From NCBI RefSeq assembly GCF_014190805.1, contig NZ_JACHVQ010000004.1, positions 62,001 to 126,000 of the forward strand: a DNA stretch of 64,000 nucleotides, written 5' to 3'. Below are positions 23,722-32,493 of this stretch, piece by piece. Both the position numbers and the translations under genes were made by a program. A model generated the notes under the pieces. That model was given only the letters and a program-made list of their open reading frames with translations, did no database searches and was not told the origin of the DNA. The DNA comes from Flexivirga oryzae (GTDB lineage: Bacteria; Actinomycetota; Actinomycetes; Actinomycetales; Dermatophilaceae). The first letter of the stretch is position 1. Every line of letters starts with the position of its first letter.

Positions 23722-24681
23722 TCAGGGTATGGCGAGCGCGATGCGCATGAGGGCGGCCGACCCGACCCGCGCCACCTGGGTCGCCGGGATCCGCCTGGCC
23801 TGCCAACGACGCAGGTCGCCGCCGGTGTTGAGGGTGCCGGCGAGCGTTGCCGCGTCGACGACGGCGCTGCAGGCGCCGCGGCCCAGGTTCGGGAGCATGG
23901 CGTGTGCGGCGTCCCCGACGACGATGTACCGGCCGCGGGCGTAGCTCCGCAGCGGCGGCGCGACCCACAGTGAGGTCGCGAGCGTGTCCGGGCCGGCACC
24001 GTCCAGCATCCGCCGGATCGCCGGTGCCGCGTCCGCGAAACGGTCGCGGGCCTCGGCCAGCACCACCGCCAGGTCGAGCGGTTCGCTCAGCTCGCTGCGA
24101 TGGCTGGTGAACCAGTAGGTCCGGCCACCACCGATCGGCACCAGCCCGGCGAGCAGGCCACGGCCCCAATACTCACCCGCATCGCCGGGAGGCACTGTGC
24201 CGGAGCGGATTCCGCGCAGCGCGAGGTACGGCGTGGCGACGCGCGCCGCCGCATGCGGCACGACCAGCCCACGGACCTGGCTGCGGACCCCGTCCGCACC
24301 GATCACCAAGTCGGCATCCAGCGACGCCGGATCGGTGACCTCCTCGCTCACGCGGTGCACGCTCGTCGGCACCGCCGCATCCAGCGCGGCGAGCAGCGTC
24401 GGCCGGTCCACCATCACCGGCCCGGCGCCCCGGGCGGTCACCACCCGGCGGCCGTCGATCCGGTGCAGCGCCCCCTCGGCCGGCTGCGCGCCGCCGTCCG
24501 GGAGTGCCCCGATGCGGCGCAGCACCCGGCGCGCCGGCCCCCACAGGCCCAGCGCACTGCCGGTGGTCGCGCGTTCGGGCTGCGCCTCGTGGACGCTCAC
24601 CTCGAACCGCTGCCGGTCGAGCAGCGTCGCCAGGGTCAGCCCGGCGATGCCGCCGCCGACGATCGCGATCCGGGTCGTCAT
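23722..24681 (-). CDS. FAD-dependent monooxygenase (UbiH/PHBH-like)
   Basis: A 319-residue flavoprotein hydroxylase. The N-terminal dinucleotide-binding motif is IAIVGGGIAGLTLATLLDR. A DG-like motif appears as VIGADGVRSQVRG and the FAD ribityl-binding GD motif as YIVVGDAAHAMLPNLGRG, so all three PHBH-family fingerprints are visible. It is somewhat shorter than the usual 370-400 residues. The substrate is unknown. It follows the VOC gene by 14 nt with AGGCGG before its ATG, so the two form an operon. Confidence 0.88.
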   Translation of the reverse strand: MTTRIAIVGGGIAGLTLATLLDRQRFEVSVHEAQPERATTGSALGLWGPARRVLRRIGALPDGGAQPAEGALHRIDGRRVVTARGAGPVMVDRPTLLAALDAAVPTSVHRVSEEVTDPASLDADLVIGADGVRSQVRGLVVPHAAARVATPYLALRGIRSGTVPPGDAGEYWGRGLLAGLVPIGGGRTYWFTSHRSELSEPLDLAVVLAEARDRFADAAPAIRRMLDGAGPDTLATSLWVAPPLRSYARGRYIVVGDAAHAMLPNLGRGACSAVVDAATLAGTLNTGGDLRRWQARRIPATQVARVGSAALMRIALAIP

Positions 24682-24695
24682 ACCGCCTGGGACAC

Positions 24696-25469
24696 TCAGT
24701 CGGCGGTGTCGTCGATCGCGATGACCGTGAAGATCTCCCCGTGCTGCCCCTGCAACAGCGCCTCCGGGCCGAAGGGCGTGTCGTTGGTCAGCAGGATCGA
24801 GGCACCCAGCTCCTGGGCGATCTGCGCCGAGGAGTCCCGGTCGGCGACCGCGAAGTGCACCAGCCACGACGGCGGCGCATCGTCCGGAAGGGCATTCGCC
24901 TGGTGTATGCCGCACACCGTCTCCCCGGTCGGCAGCTTCGCGATGGCGTAGGAGTCGCCGCGAGCGTCGTACACATAGCCGAAAACGTTGCTGTAGAACG
25001 TTTTCGCGCCCTCCAGGTCGCGGGTCATCAGGTCGTTCCAGGCGACCCCGCCGGGCTCGTTGACCAGCCCGAAACCGAGCAGTTCCGCACCCTGCCACAG
25101 CCCGAAGAACGCTCCGGTCGGGTCCGCGCAGTAGGCCGCCCGGCCTGCGTTGCGCACGTCCAGCGGCTCGGTCAGCACCTGGCCACCGGCGGCGCGGACG
25201 GCTGCGCAGGTGGCGTCGATGTCGTCGGTCGCGAAGTAGGTGGTCCAGAACGGCGGTGCGTCTCCGGTGTACTTGTGCTCCAGTCCCGCGACCGGCAGGG
25301 CGTCCTTGCGGCACACCAGGTAGTCGATGTCGGCGTCGCGCCGGACGTCCCAGCCGAAGAGCTTCTCGTAGAAGTCCTGTGCGTGGTGCATGCCGCGGTG
25401 GGCCGGCTCGAAGGCGCAGTCGACCCAGCAGGGTGTGCCGGCAGGCCACGACGTGGTGTGAGTGCTCAT
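24696..25469 (-). CDS. Double-VOC (glyoxalase/bleomycin-resistance-like) protein
   Basis: A 257-residue protein with two vicinal-oxygen-chelate modules. Module 1 opens at CWVDCAFEPAHRGMHHAQDFYEKLFGW and module 2 at VAWNDLMTRDLEGAKTFYSNVFGY. Each contains the family's strand PTGAFFGLWQ or HGEIFTVIAID with a metal-ligand-type acidic residue. Such proteins bind or modify small hydrophobic molecules. It leads the operon with the monooxygenase. Confidence 0.82.
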   Translation of the reverse strand: MSTHTTSWPAGTPCWVDCAFEPAHRGMHHAQDFYEKLFGWDVRRDADIDYLVCRKDALPVAGLEHKYTGDAPPFWTTYFATDDIDATCAAVRAAGGQVLTEPLDVRNAGRAAYCADPTGAFFGLWQGAELLGFGLVNEPGGVAWNDLMTRDLEGAKTFYSNVFGYVYDARGDSYAIAKLPTGETVCGIHQANALPDDAPPSWLVHFAVADRDSSAQIAQELGASILLTNDTPFGPEALLQGQHGEIFTVIAIDDTAD

Positions 25470-25618
25470 GGGACGTGAGCCTATGCGCAGGCGGCCCCGT
25501 CGGTCTCAGCCACCGAGCGGGAACGTCAGGAAATCACCAAGGTTTGGCCAACCCGGTCCCGAACCGTGCGGGACCGCCTTACCGTGAGCGGATAACCACG
25601 AGGGTGGGAGGTGTGGGG

Positions 25619-26008
25619 ATGAGGGATCCCATGCAATCAGTGAACTTCCGGGTGTCGCGGGACGCGGCCGGCCGGATGCTCGGCGACGCCGCAGGACTGC
25701 GCACGCTGCTGTCGTTCGTCGAGACCCAGCAGCGGGCGAGGGGCATGGACATCGCGACGCGCATCCATCTGGACATCGCCGAGGCGATCGTCGATGCCCA
25801 CATCGAGGAACTCACCGAGCCCGGGCTGTCGCGGGCGGCCGCGGAAGCATTGCGCACCGACCCCCGCTGCCGGGTCGTCGTCGCTGCACTGCACTACGTG
25901 GCCACCCGTGACTGCCCGCCATACGTGGTCGGGGCCAGGGAGCCGGACGACCTGGAGATGCTGCGCTGGGCGACCGGCCTGGCGCAGGCCGCCTGCCCGG
26001 TCGGCTGA
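25619..26008 (+). CDS. Hypothetical protein (129 aa)
   Basis: ATG 25619 follows GGGAGG. The product is a soluble helical protein beginning MRDPMQSVNFRVSRDA. It contains an Asp/Glu-rich helix (HLDIAEAIVDAHIEELTE) and ends in EPDDLEMLRWATGLAQ. No family recognised. It is convergent with the phosphatase gene, 6 nt away. Confidence 0.55.
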   Translation: MRDPMQSVNFRVSRDAAGRMLGDAAGLRTLLSFVETQQRARGMDIATRIHLDIAEAIVDAHIEELTEPGLSRAAAEALRTDPRCRVVVAALHYVATRDCPPYVVGAREPDDLEMLRWATGLAQAACPVG

Positions 26009-26014
26009 GCCGCG

Positions 26015-26533
26015 TTACCGCAGCTCGCGCTGCAGTTCGGCGACCAGGCCGCGGCAGGCGAGCTCGATCTCGTGACGGCAGCGGTCGAAGTCACTGGCGT
26101 TGCCGAAGTAGGGGTCGTCCAGCTCCAGCTCCCCGGCGGCCATCGCGTCCGGGTCGAACTCCCGCACCAGCCGCGTCTCGGCGTCGCCGTCGCGGCCCTC
26201 GGCGAGTTGCAGCAGGTCGCGCAGATGGCCACGGTCGGCAGCCAGGATGAGGTCGTGGTCCTCCAGGTATGACGCCTCGAACTGCCGCGCGACGTGGGCG
26301 CTTCCGTCATACCCACCGCGTTTGAGGGCGGCGAGCGTGCGGGGATCCGCGCCCTGACCGACGTGCCAGTCGCCGATGCCCGCCGAGTCGACCGCGACCT
26401 CGCCGCCGAGGTCGGCATCGTCGAGCATCGACCGCAGGATGACCTCGCCCATCGGCGATCGGCAGATGTTGCCCGAACACACGAAACAGACGCGGTACGG
26501 CGAAGGGTGCCCCTGGGCGGAAGTAGCCGTCAC
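26015..26533 (-). CDS. Low-molecular-weight protein-tyrosine phosphatase
   Basis: A 172-residue cytoplasmic phosphatase. The P-loop VCSGNICRSP carries the nucleophile C19 and R25. The general-acid Asp lies in the DDPYFG segment. Actinobacterial homologues (PtpA type) dephosphorylate protein phosphotyrosine, some after secretion. It starts at GTG 26533, 15 nt after galK, so it is probably cotranscribed with the galactose genes. Confidence 0.92.
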   Translation of the reverse strand: MTATSAQGHPSPYRVCFVCSGNICRSPMGEVILRSMLDDADLGGEVAVDSAGIGDWHVGQGADPRTLAALKRGGYDGSAHVARQFEASYLEDHDLILAADRGHLRDLLQLAEGRDGDAETRLVREFDPDAMAAGELELDDPYFGNASDFDRCRHEIELACRGLVAELQRELR

Positions 26534-26548
26534 CCGATCGACCCTACG

Positions 26549-27730
26549 TCACCGGAGGCGGGCGGCACCGCCACTGGCGACAGCTTCGAACACCGTGGGG
26601 GTTGCGAACCCCCCGTCCGCCGCGGCCGCGACACACGCCTGCGCCACCGGCTCCGCCTGCTGCTTGTCGACCAGCGCGATGACGCAGCCGCCGAAACCGC
26701 CGCCGGTCATCCGGGCACCGTGGGCACCCGCGGCTAGCGCGGCCTCCTGCAGCGCGTCGACGCTGGGCGCGGTGATCTCGAAGTCGTCCCGCATCGACGC
26801 GTGCGACTCGCTGAGCAGCGGCCCGATCCGGCGCGGGTCGTCGCCGGAGGTCAGCAGCTGCGCGACCTGCTCGACGCGCGCGGAGTCGGTCACCACGTGC
26901 CGTGCGCGACGGCGCAGCAGCGGCGGCAGTTTGTCCAGCGTCGTGGCCAGGCTCTCCAGCGGGACGTCGCGCAGTTCGCGGACCCCGAGCCGGAGCGCCG
27001 CCTCCTGGCAGGAGTGCCGACGTTCGGCGTATTCGCCGGTGGTATGGGTGTGCTCGGTGTGCGAGTCGATCACCAGCAGGGACAGCCCGCAGGCGGGCAG
27101 GTCGAAGGGGATCTGCTCGATCGTGACCGCGCGGGTGTCGATCTGCATGGCGTGCGCCGCCCGGCCGCACACCGACGCGAGCTGGTCCATCAGCCCGGTG
27201 GGCGCGCCCGCGATCTTGTTCTCCGCATCCCTGCCGAGGTCTGCCACCGTCTCGTCGTCGAGATCCCAGCCGAGCAGGTCGGACCAGGCGCGTGCGGTGA
27301 CGCAGGACAGCGCCGCGGACGACGAGAGACCAGCGCCGACAGGGACATTGGAGTCCAGGGCGATGTCCAGGCCGGTCACCGGAAGCTCGCGCTGTGCCGC
27401 GGCCCACCCCACACCCACCGGGTATGCCGCCCAGCCGTACTCGCCGCCCTCGGTCACCCCGGGCAGCTCGACGGTGACCGGGACACCGCCGTCCACCGTC
27501 GCCGACGCGACCCGCACGGTGTCGTCGGCGCGCTGACGCACGGCCGCGACCGTGTGCTGCGCGAGTGCGATCGGCAGCACGAATCCGCCGTTGTAGTCGG
27601 TGTGCTCGCCGATCAGGTTGACCCGTCCGGGTGCCGCCCAGACACCGTCGGGCTCGGCGTCATACAGCTCGCGGAAGCGGGCGACGACGGCGTCGACGTC
27701 GATCTCGGCGGGCGTCCGGACGAGGCTCAT
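26549..27730 (-). CDS. galK: Galactokinase
   Basis: A 393-residue GHMP-family kinase that phosphorylates galactose at C1 in the Leloir pathway. Signature 1 is GRVNLIGEHTDYNGG, the ATP loop is PVGAGLSSSAALS, and motif 3 is ARMTGGGFGGCVIAL. Length is typical. Its ATG overlaps the stop of galT in an ATGA arrangement, so the pair is translationally coupled. galE of the same pathway lies apart at 47885-48904. Confidence 0.96.
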   Translation of the reverse strand: MSLVRTPAEIDVDAVVARFRELYDAEPDGVWAAPGRVNLIGEHTDYNGGFVLPIALAQHTVAAVRQRADDTVRVASATVDGGVPVTVELPGVTEGGEYGWAAYPVGVGWAAAQRELPVTGLDIALDSNVPVGAGLSSSAALSCVTARAWSDLLGWDLDDETVADLGRDAENKIAGAPTGLMDQLASVCGRAAHAMQIDTRAVTIEQIPFDLPACGLSLLVIDSHTEHTHTTGEYAERRHSCQEAALRLGVRELRDVPLESLATTLDKLPPLLRRRARHVVTDSARVEQVAQLLTSGDDPRRIGPLLSESHASMRDDFEITAPSVDALQEAALAAGAHGARMTGGGFGGCVIALVDKQQAEPVAQACVAAAADGGFATPTVFEAVASGGAARLR

Positions 27731-28842
27731 GCTTCACGCAGCCGTTGCGCCATACCTTCGGGGAGGCCGTCGTTGACGAACGCACCCTGGCCGGATTCCG
27801 AGCCGGCGAGGAATTTGACCTTGCCTTCACCGCGACGGATCGAATACAGCTCCAGGTGCAGCCAGGCCACGTCCCGGTGTTCACGCGCCGGGGCCTGCTG
27901 CCACGCGGCGATGTAGGGGGTCGGCTCGTCATACAGCCGGTCGAAGCGCTGCAGGACGTCCAGGTAGACCTCGACGAAGCCGTCGCGTGCCGCGTCGTCG
28001 AGCGCGGGGATGTCGGGGACCTGTCGCGTGGGGTAGAAGTGCACCTCGATCGGCCAGCGGGCGGCGAACGGCACGAACGCGATCCACTCGGCGTTCTCGG
28101 CGATCACCCGGGTGCCGGCGGCGGATTCGCTGGCGATGATGTCGCCGAAGAGGCTGCGGCCGTGCTCCTGCTGGTAGGCCTGCGCGTGTGCGAGCTCGGT
28201 GGCCGCGCGTGGGGGGATGAAGGGGTAGGCGTAGATCTGGCCGTGCGGGTGCTGCAGGGTGACGCCGATCTCCTTGCCGCGGTTCTCGAAGGGGAAGACG
28301 TGCTGCACGCTGTCGATGGCGTTCAGGTCGGTGGTCCGGTCCGCCCAGGTGTCCACCACCAGCCGCGCCTGCTGTGGGGTGAGCTGGGCGAACGACGCGT
28401 TGTGGTCGCTGGTGAAGCAGACGACCTCGCACCGGCCGCGGCCCGCGCGGATCTGCTCCAGATGCGGGTCGAGTGGGCGGGGGAGCGAAGCGGAGGAGGC
28501 TGTATCGAGACCGTCGGTGGCGTCCGGAGCTTCTGCGTTGAGCTCGTATGACGGGAAGCGGTTCTCGAACGCGACGACCTGGTACTCCGGCGACGGGATC
28601 TCGGACAGATGATCATCCGACGGGCACAGCGGGCACTCGTCGGCGGGCGGCAGGTACGTCCTGCTCTGCCGGTGCGACGCGACCGCGATCCATTCGCCGG
28701 TCAACGGGTCGCGCCGCAACTGCGAGCCGGTGACGGTGGTGGGCAGATCACGCCGGTCGGCGACAGCCGTCCGGTGGGTGCCATCCGCGTCGTACCAGAT
28801 GATCTGCCGTCCGTCGGCCAGCCGGCCGGCCGTGCGCTCCAT
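27727..28842 (-). CDS. galT: Galactose-1-phosphate uridylyltransferase
   Basis: A 371-residue enzyme exchanging UMP between UDP-glucose and galactose-1-phosphate. The active-site HPHGQ motif and the zinc-type CPLCPSDD pair are present. ATG 28842 follows GGGAGA. Around residues 110-127 the protein reads DGLDTASSASLPRPLDP, and the DNA there (28466-28512) is a REP-type element translated in frame. The insertion sits in a variable loop, and the reading frame is intact. A repeated GTTTG operator lies upstream. Confidence 0.95.
   Translation of the reverse strand: MERTAGRLADGRQIIWYDADGTHRTAVADRRDLPTTVTGSQLRRDPLTGEWIAVASHRQSRTYLPPADECPLCPSDDHLSEIPSPEYQVVAFENRFPSYELNAEAPDATDGLDTASSASLPRPLDPHLEQIRAGRGRCEVVCFTSDHNASFAQLTPQQARLVVDTWADRTTDLNAIDSVQHVFPFENRGKEIGVTLQHPHGQIYAYPFIPPRAATELAHAQAYQQEHGRSLFGDIIASESAAGTRVIAENAEWIAFVPFAARWPIEVHFYPTRQVPDIPALDDAARDGFVEVYLDVLQRFDRLYDEPTPYIAAWQQAPAREHRDVAWLHLELYSIRRGEGKVKFLAGSESGQGAFVNDGLPEGMAQRLREA
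28466..28512. repeat. REP element inserted in frame within galT
   Basis: The sequence runs from GGGTCGAG through GGAGCGAAGCGGAGG to TATCGAGACC, the form of the abundant intergenic REP of Micrococcales. A related element lies at 60587-60628. Here it is read through as part of galT without a stop. Confidence 0.7.
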
Positions 28843-28867
28843 CGTGTCTCCCGGAAACCCATTGATC

Positions 28868-28895
28868 GAACGTTTGAAAATGTTTGTTCATGTTG
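28868..28895 (-). promoter_or_regulatory. Putative galTK operator (10-bp phased GTTTG repeats)
   Basis: On the plus strand GTTTG occurs at 28872 and 28882 and GTTG at 28892, exactly 10 bp apart, flanked by GAAC (28868) and GTTC (28886). Helically phased direct repeats of this kind are typical DeoR-family operators. It lies 26-53 nt upstream of the galT start. No DeoR gene is in the window. Confidence 0.55.
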
Positions 28896-28990
28896 TATCA
28901 CGTGCGGCGGGGTTCGCGCACCGTTGTCCGCGGACAGCACAACGGCCGGCACCCGCGAACGGGGTGCCGGCCGCTGTGGTGCGTTCGGAC

Positions 28991-29560
28991 TCAGCTCTTG
29001 TTGCGCTGCGCGATGCGCGCGACGTTGGTCGCGAGCTCCAGGATCACCCGCACGAACGCGACGATCACGACGAGCAGCGCGAGGTCGGCGAGCGAGTGGA
29101 CGATCGCCGACATCGTGCCCATGTTCTTGATGCTGGTGCCGCCGAAGTCCTGGCTGCCGAAGTTCCAGGTCAGCTGGCTGATGAAGTTGATGACCGCCCA
29201 GACGATGACGACCAGGTAGGTCAGGCCGGCGATCTTCTCGGTCAGCGACTTCTTGAACTGCAGGTCGGAGAAGAGGTCGCCGATGCCCTCACCGGCGCCC
29301 GACGCGATCTGGCCGGCGTCGGAGGCCCACTGCTGCCCGGCCTGCTGGGCCTGCCCGGCGAAACCGCCGTGCTGCGCCTGCCCCGCCGCCTGTTGCGGGG
29401 TCTCCTGCTGCGGAGCCTGCTGGCCGTATTCGGGCTGCTGCTGTTGCTGGCCCGCCTGCTGCTGGCCGTAGCCCTGACCGAGGCTCTGTCCCTGGTAGCC
29501 GCCCTGGCCACCCTGGCCCTGCTGATCGTTGTTCCACGAGCCACCTGTGGGCGTCGACAT
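28991..29560 (-). CDS. DUF4282 membrane protein with Gln/Gly-rich N-terminus
   Basis: A 189-residue protein. The first 75 residues are low-complexity Gln, Gly and Ala (QQQQQPEYGQQAPQQETPQQ), followed by an acidic linker. Two hydrophobic helices in DUF4282 context follow (LTYLVVIVWAVINFI; ADLALLVVIVAFVRVILE). The RVILE motif after helix 2 is characteristic of the family. ATG 29560 follows AGGAGGG. Function unknown; the Q/G-rich part is likely disordered. Confidence 0.8.
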   Translation of the reverse strand: MSTPTGGSWNNDQQGQGGQGGYQGQSLGQGYGQQQAGQQQQQPEYGQQAPQQETPQQAAGQAQHGGFAGQAQQAGQQWASDAGQIASGAGEGIGDLFSDLQFKKSLTEKIAGLTYLVVIVWAVINFISQLTWNFGSQDFGGTSIKNMGTMSAIVHSLADLALLVVIVAFVRVILELATNVARIAQRNKS

Positions 29561-29746
29561 ACATTCCCTCCTGGGGTTTGGGGAGGCCCCCGCTCGGCGG
29601 CCTGCTGTCGACATCCATCAAACCTGGTGATCGGCTGAGCGTCCAACGCACGCTCCGGTGACCGTCGGATCGGGCCTGCCGTGCCGACCGCTCGGGTCGC
29701 CCGCTGCCCTGCCCGCGTCGCTTCGTGTGCGGCCGAAATCTCATAG

Positions 29747-29763
29747 CGCAACTTATAGTTGCG
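29747..29763 (+). promoter_or_regulatory. Palindrome over the lysR promoter (autoregulation)
   Basis: CGCAACT-TAT-AGTTGCG is a perfect 7+3+7 palindrome. TATAGT inside it (29754-29759) is the likely -10 box, 6 nt before ATG 29766. A bound LysR protein would repress its own leaderless transcript. The half sequence ACTTATAG recurs near the other promoters of this module. Confidence 0.7.
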
Positions 29764-29765
29764 GC

Positions 29766-30704
29766 ATGTTGGATTCGCGGCAGTTGCGGATGTTCCACGA
29801 GGTGGTGCGCTCGGGCTCCTACTCCGCGGCCGCCCGGTCACTCGGCTACACCCAACCGGCGATCAGTCAGCAGATGCGTGCGCTGGAGCGCAGCGTCGGC
29901 ACCCCGTTGTTCACCCGCTCCGGTCGCAACCTGCGGTTGACCGAAGCGGGCGAGTTGCTGTCACGGCACGCCGAGACGATCCTGGCCGATCTGAGCGCAG
30001 CTGCGGAGCAGGTCGCCGCCATCAAGCACCTGGCGCTGGGCCGCGTGCGGTTGTGCACCTTCCCCAGTGCCAGCGCGACGATCGTCGCGGCGGCGGTGAG
30101 CCGGCTGCGGGCCAGCAACCCGGGCGTTCGTGTCGAGTTGCTCGAGGCGGAGCCGCCGGAGTCGCTGGCGCTGTTGCGGGGCGGTGACTGCGACATCGCG
30201 CTCGCGTTCAGTTACGACGCCGAGGCCGGCGTCGATCACGAGGGTATGACGGCCAGGCCGCTGCTCGATGACGAGATGGTCGTGGTGCTTCCCGCCGACC
30301 ACCCGCTGGCCAGGCGCCGCACACTCGCCCTGGCGGAGCTCGCCGACGAGACCTGGATCGCCGGCTGCCCCCGCTGCCGGACGACCTTCGTGGCGGCGTG
30401 CGCTGCTGCGGACTTCAGTCCGGTGATCTCCTTCACGACCGACGACAATCTGGCGATGCAGAGCCTGGTGGTCGCCGGCAGCGGGATCGCCGTCATGCCA
30501 GGTCTGGTGCTGTCGTTCCTCCGGCACCCGGGCGTCGTGGTCCGGCCGCTGCGACCTGTCGTGCGTCGTGCGGTGACGGCATACACGCTCGCCGACTATC
30601 AGCACATCCCCGCAGTGGGCACGATGCTCGGTGCCCTGCGGGCTGCGTCCGCGGAGTCGAAGGCGCAGCGTGGTGGGCCGCGCGGCTCCGCGAAACATAA
30701 GTAA
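29766..30704 (+). CDS. LysR family transcriptional regulator (sulfur module)
   Basis: A 312-residue regulator. The winged helix-turn-helix is at residues 2-60 (QLRMFHEVVRSGSYSAAARS, TQPAISQQMRALE). The C-terminal domain is a periplasmic-binding-protein-like effector pocket. Residues CPRCRTTFVAACAAADF hold a small Cys cluster that might sense redox or thiols. The surrounding genes (cysteine desulfhydrase, OsmC, cystathionine synthase, amino-acid uptake) and shared upstream motifs suggest it controls them, as CysB-like regulators do; that is inference. Confidence 0.9.
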   Translation: MLDSRQLRMFHEVVRSGSYSAAARSLGYTQPAISQQMRALERSVGTPLFTRSGRNLRLTEAGELLSRHAETILADLSAAAEQVAAIKHLALGRVRLCTFPSASATIVAAAVSRLRASNPGVRVELLEAEPPESLALLRGGDCDIALAFSYDAEAGVDHEGMTARPLLDDEMVVVLPADHPLARRRTLALAELADETWIAGCPRCRTTFVAACAAADFSPVISFTTDDNLAMQSLVVAGSGIAVMPGLVLSFLRHPGVVVRPLRPVVRRAVTAYTLADYQHIPAVGTMLGALRAASAESKAQRGGPRGSAKHK

Positions 30705-30745
30705 AACTTTGATCAGTTCCAATGAGTTCGATCTGGTGCTAATGA
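30696..30745 (+). promoter_or_regulatory. Bipartite promoter of the cysteine desulfhydrase gene
   Basis: CATAAGT (30696-30702), 30 nt, then CTGGTGCTAATGA (30733-30745), 63 nt before the start codon. The same two elements with the same 30-nt gap precede the cystathionine synthase gene. TAATGA probably serves as -10 and CATAAGT as part of the LysR site, which overlaps the lysR stop codon. Confidence 0.7.
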
Positions 30746-30808
30746 GTTAGTGGGGCCAGACTCGAAGGGTGCCGCAGTCGGCGGCACCTCGAGACTCGAA
30801 GGACCCTC

Positions 30809-31939
30809 ATGTCAGCGCTCGCCCATCCTGCCGACCGCAGCGATACGCCGATCACGGCTGCCCGCGCCAGCGCCGCGGACCGTGACTGGGTCAACCGGGC
30901 GGTACGCACGGTGCAGGCCGACGCCAACCGCTCCGCGGACACGCATCTCATCCCGCTGCAGCTGCCTGCGGAGTGGGGGATCGAGGTCTATCTGAAGGAC
31001 GAGTCGACCCATCCGACCGGCAGCCTGAAGCATCGGCTGGCGCGCAGCCTGTTCCTCTACGGCCTCTGCAACGGCTGGATCCATCGCGACTCGGTGATGG
31101 TCGAGGCGTCCAGCGGCTCCACCGCGGTGAGCGAGGCGTACTTCGCCCGGCTGCTCGGCCTGCCGTTCGTTGCGGTGATGCCGCGCAGCACCAGTCGTCG
31201 CAAGGTCGAGTTGATCGAACGGCACGGCGGGCGCTGCGAATTCGTGGACGAGGCAAGCGAGATGTATGCCGCCGCGCAGCAGATCGCCGACCGCACCGGC
31301 GGTCATTACCTGGACCAGTTCACGTATGCCGAGCGCGTCACCGACTGGCGCGGCAACAACAACATCGCGCAGTCGATCTTCGAGCAGCTGAGCATGGAGC
31401 CGCACCCGGTGCCGACCTGGATCGTCGTCGGTGCGGGCACGGGCGGGACCAGCGCGACGATCGGGCGGTACCTGCGCTACCGCGGACTGTCGACACAGCT
31501 GTGCGTGGTCGATCCGGAGAACTCCGCGTTCTACCAGGGCTGGCGCCGCGGTGATCTGGAGCTTGAGACGGGTGCCGGCTCGCGCATCGAGGGCATCGGG
31601 CGGCCCCGCGTCGAGCCGTCGTTCCAGCCGGGCGTGGTCGACCGGATGCTGTGCGTTCCGGACGCCGCGTCCCTCGCGGCCATGCACCTGCTGCGGGAAC
31701 GCACCGGCCTGAGCGCCGGCGGGTCCACCGGCACCAACCTCTTCGGCGTGCTGCGACTGGTCTGTGAGATGCGGGCCGCGGGGGAGCGCGGCAGCATCGT
31801 CACGCTGCTGTGCGACGGCGGCGAGCGGTATGCCGACACGTATTACGACGATGACTGGGTGGCGGGGATGGGCCTGGACCCCTCGTCATACCGACAGACC
31901 CTCGAGCACGCCCTGGACGCGGGGGAATGGCTCGGGTGA
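30809..31939 (+). CDS. cds1: PLP-dependent cysteine desulfhydrase (Cds1-like)
   Basis: A 376-residue fold-type II PLP enzyme. K74 in PTGSLKHRLARSLFLYGLCNGWI is the Schiff-base lysine, and this stretch is characteristic of Cds1 rather than CysK/CysM. Asn/Ser loops SSGSTAVSE and GTGGTSATIG bind substrate and PLP phosphate. Mycobacterial Cds1 degrades L-cysteine to sulfide, ammonia and pyruvate. ATG 30809 has weak ribosome-binding context. OsmC follows 40 nt downstream, fitting a thiol/peroxide detoxification operon. Confidence 0.82.
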   Translation: MSALAHPADRSDTPITAARASAADRDWVNRAVRTVQADANRSADTHLIPLQLPAEWGIEVYLKDESTHPTGSLKHRLARSLFLYGLCNGWIHRDSVMVEASSGSTAVSEAYFARLLGLPFVAVMPRSTSRRKVELIERHGGRCEFVDEASEMYAAAQQIADRTGGHYLDQFTYAERVTDWRGNNNIAQSIFEQLSMEPHPVPTWIVVGAGTGGTSATIGRYLRYRGLSTQLCVVDPENSAFYQGWRRGDLELETGAGSRIEGIGRPRVEPSFQPGVVDRMLCVPDAASLAAMHLLRERTGLSAGGSTGTNLFGVLRLVCEMRAAGERGSIVTLLCDGGERYADTYYDDDWVAGMGLDPSSYRQTLEHALDAGEWLG

Positions 31940-31979
31940 CCTCGCACGACACCAATCCGCACGAAGAGATGGAGACTCC

Positions 31980-32420
31980 ATGACCACGACCACTCCCAGC
32001 GCGGTGGCGCTGCACGCCGTCGACCTGTCCCGCACTGCGGCCGGGCAGTTCCGCGCCACCAACACGCGCGGCGGAACGATCGGGATCGGCACCGGCGACG
32101 ACACCGACTTCACCCCGGTGGAACTGTTGCTCGCGGCGCTCGCCGGTTGCGCCTCCATCGACGTCGACATGCTCACCAGCAGGCGCGCCGAGCCGACCTC
32201 GTTCGATGTGCAGGTCACCGCGGAGAAGGTGCGCGACGAGGACGGCAACCGGCTGCACGATCCGCGGCTGAGCTTCCGCGTGGAGTTCCCCGATGACAGC
32301 GCAGGTGACACCGCACGCGACCGGCTCCCCGAAGCGGTGCAGCGCGCCCACGACCGGTTGTGCACGGTGAGCCGCACCATCGAGCTGCCCTCCGTGGTGC
32401 AGATGTCGGTCGCCGGCTGA
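31980..32420 (+). CDS. OsmC family protein
   Basis: A 146-residue dimeric thiol peroxidase-like protein. Both reactive cysteines are present, C57 in LLAALAGCASIDVDML and C128 in RAHDRLCTVSRT, so hydroperoxide reduction is plausible. ATG 31980 follows AGAGATGGAGA. It is cotranscribed after the cysteine desulfhydrase gene and ends before a strong hairpin terminator. Confidence 0.88.
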   Translation: MTTTTPSAVALHAVDLSRTAAGQFRATNTRGGTIGIGTGDDTDFTPVELLLAALAGCASIDVDMLTSRRAEPTSFDVQVTAEKVRDEDGNRLHDPRLSFRVEFPDDSAGDTARDRLPEAVQRAHDRLCTVSRTIELPSVVQMSVAG

Positions 32421-32432
32421 GTCGCACCACGG

Positions 32433-32470
32433 AGCAACGCCCCGACCGCGACGGCGGTCGGGGTGTTGCT
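32433..32470. terminator. Bidirectional hairpin terminator after osmC
   Basis: AGCAACGCCCCGACCGC and GGCGGTCGGGGTGTTGCT form a long stem (17 bp with one G-U pair) around a 3-nt loop, between the convergent osmC and cystathionine synthase genes. Confidence 0.85.
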
Positions 32471-32493
32471 GTGTCGCCGAGCGGACGGGGCGG

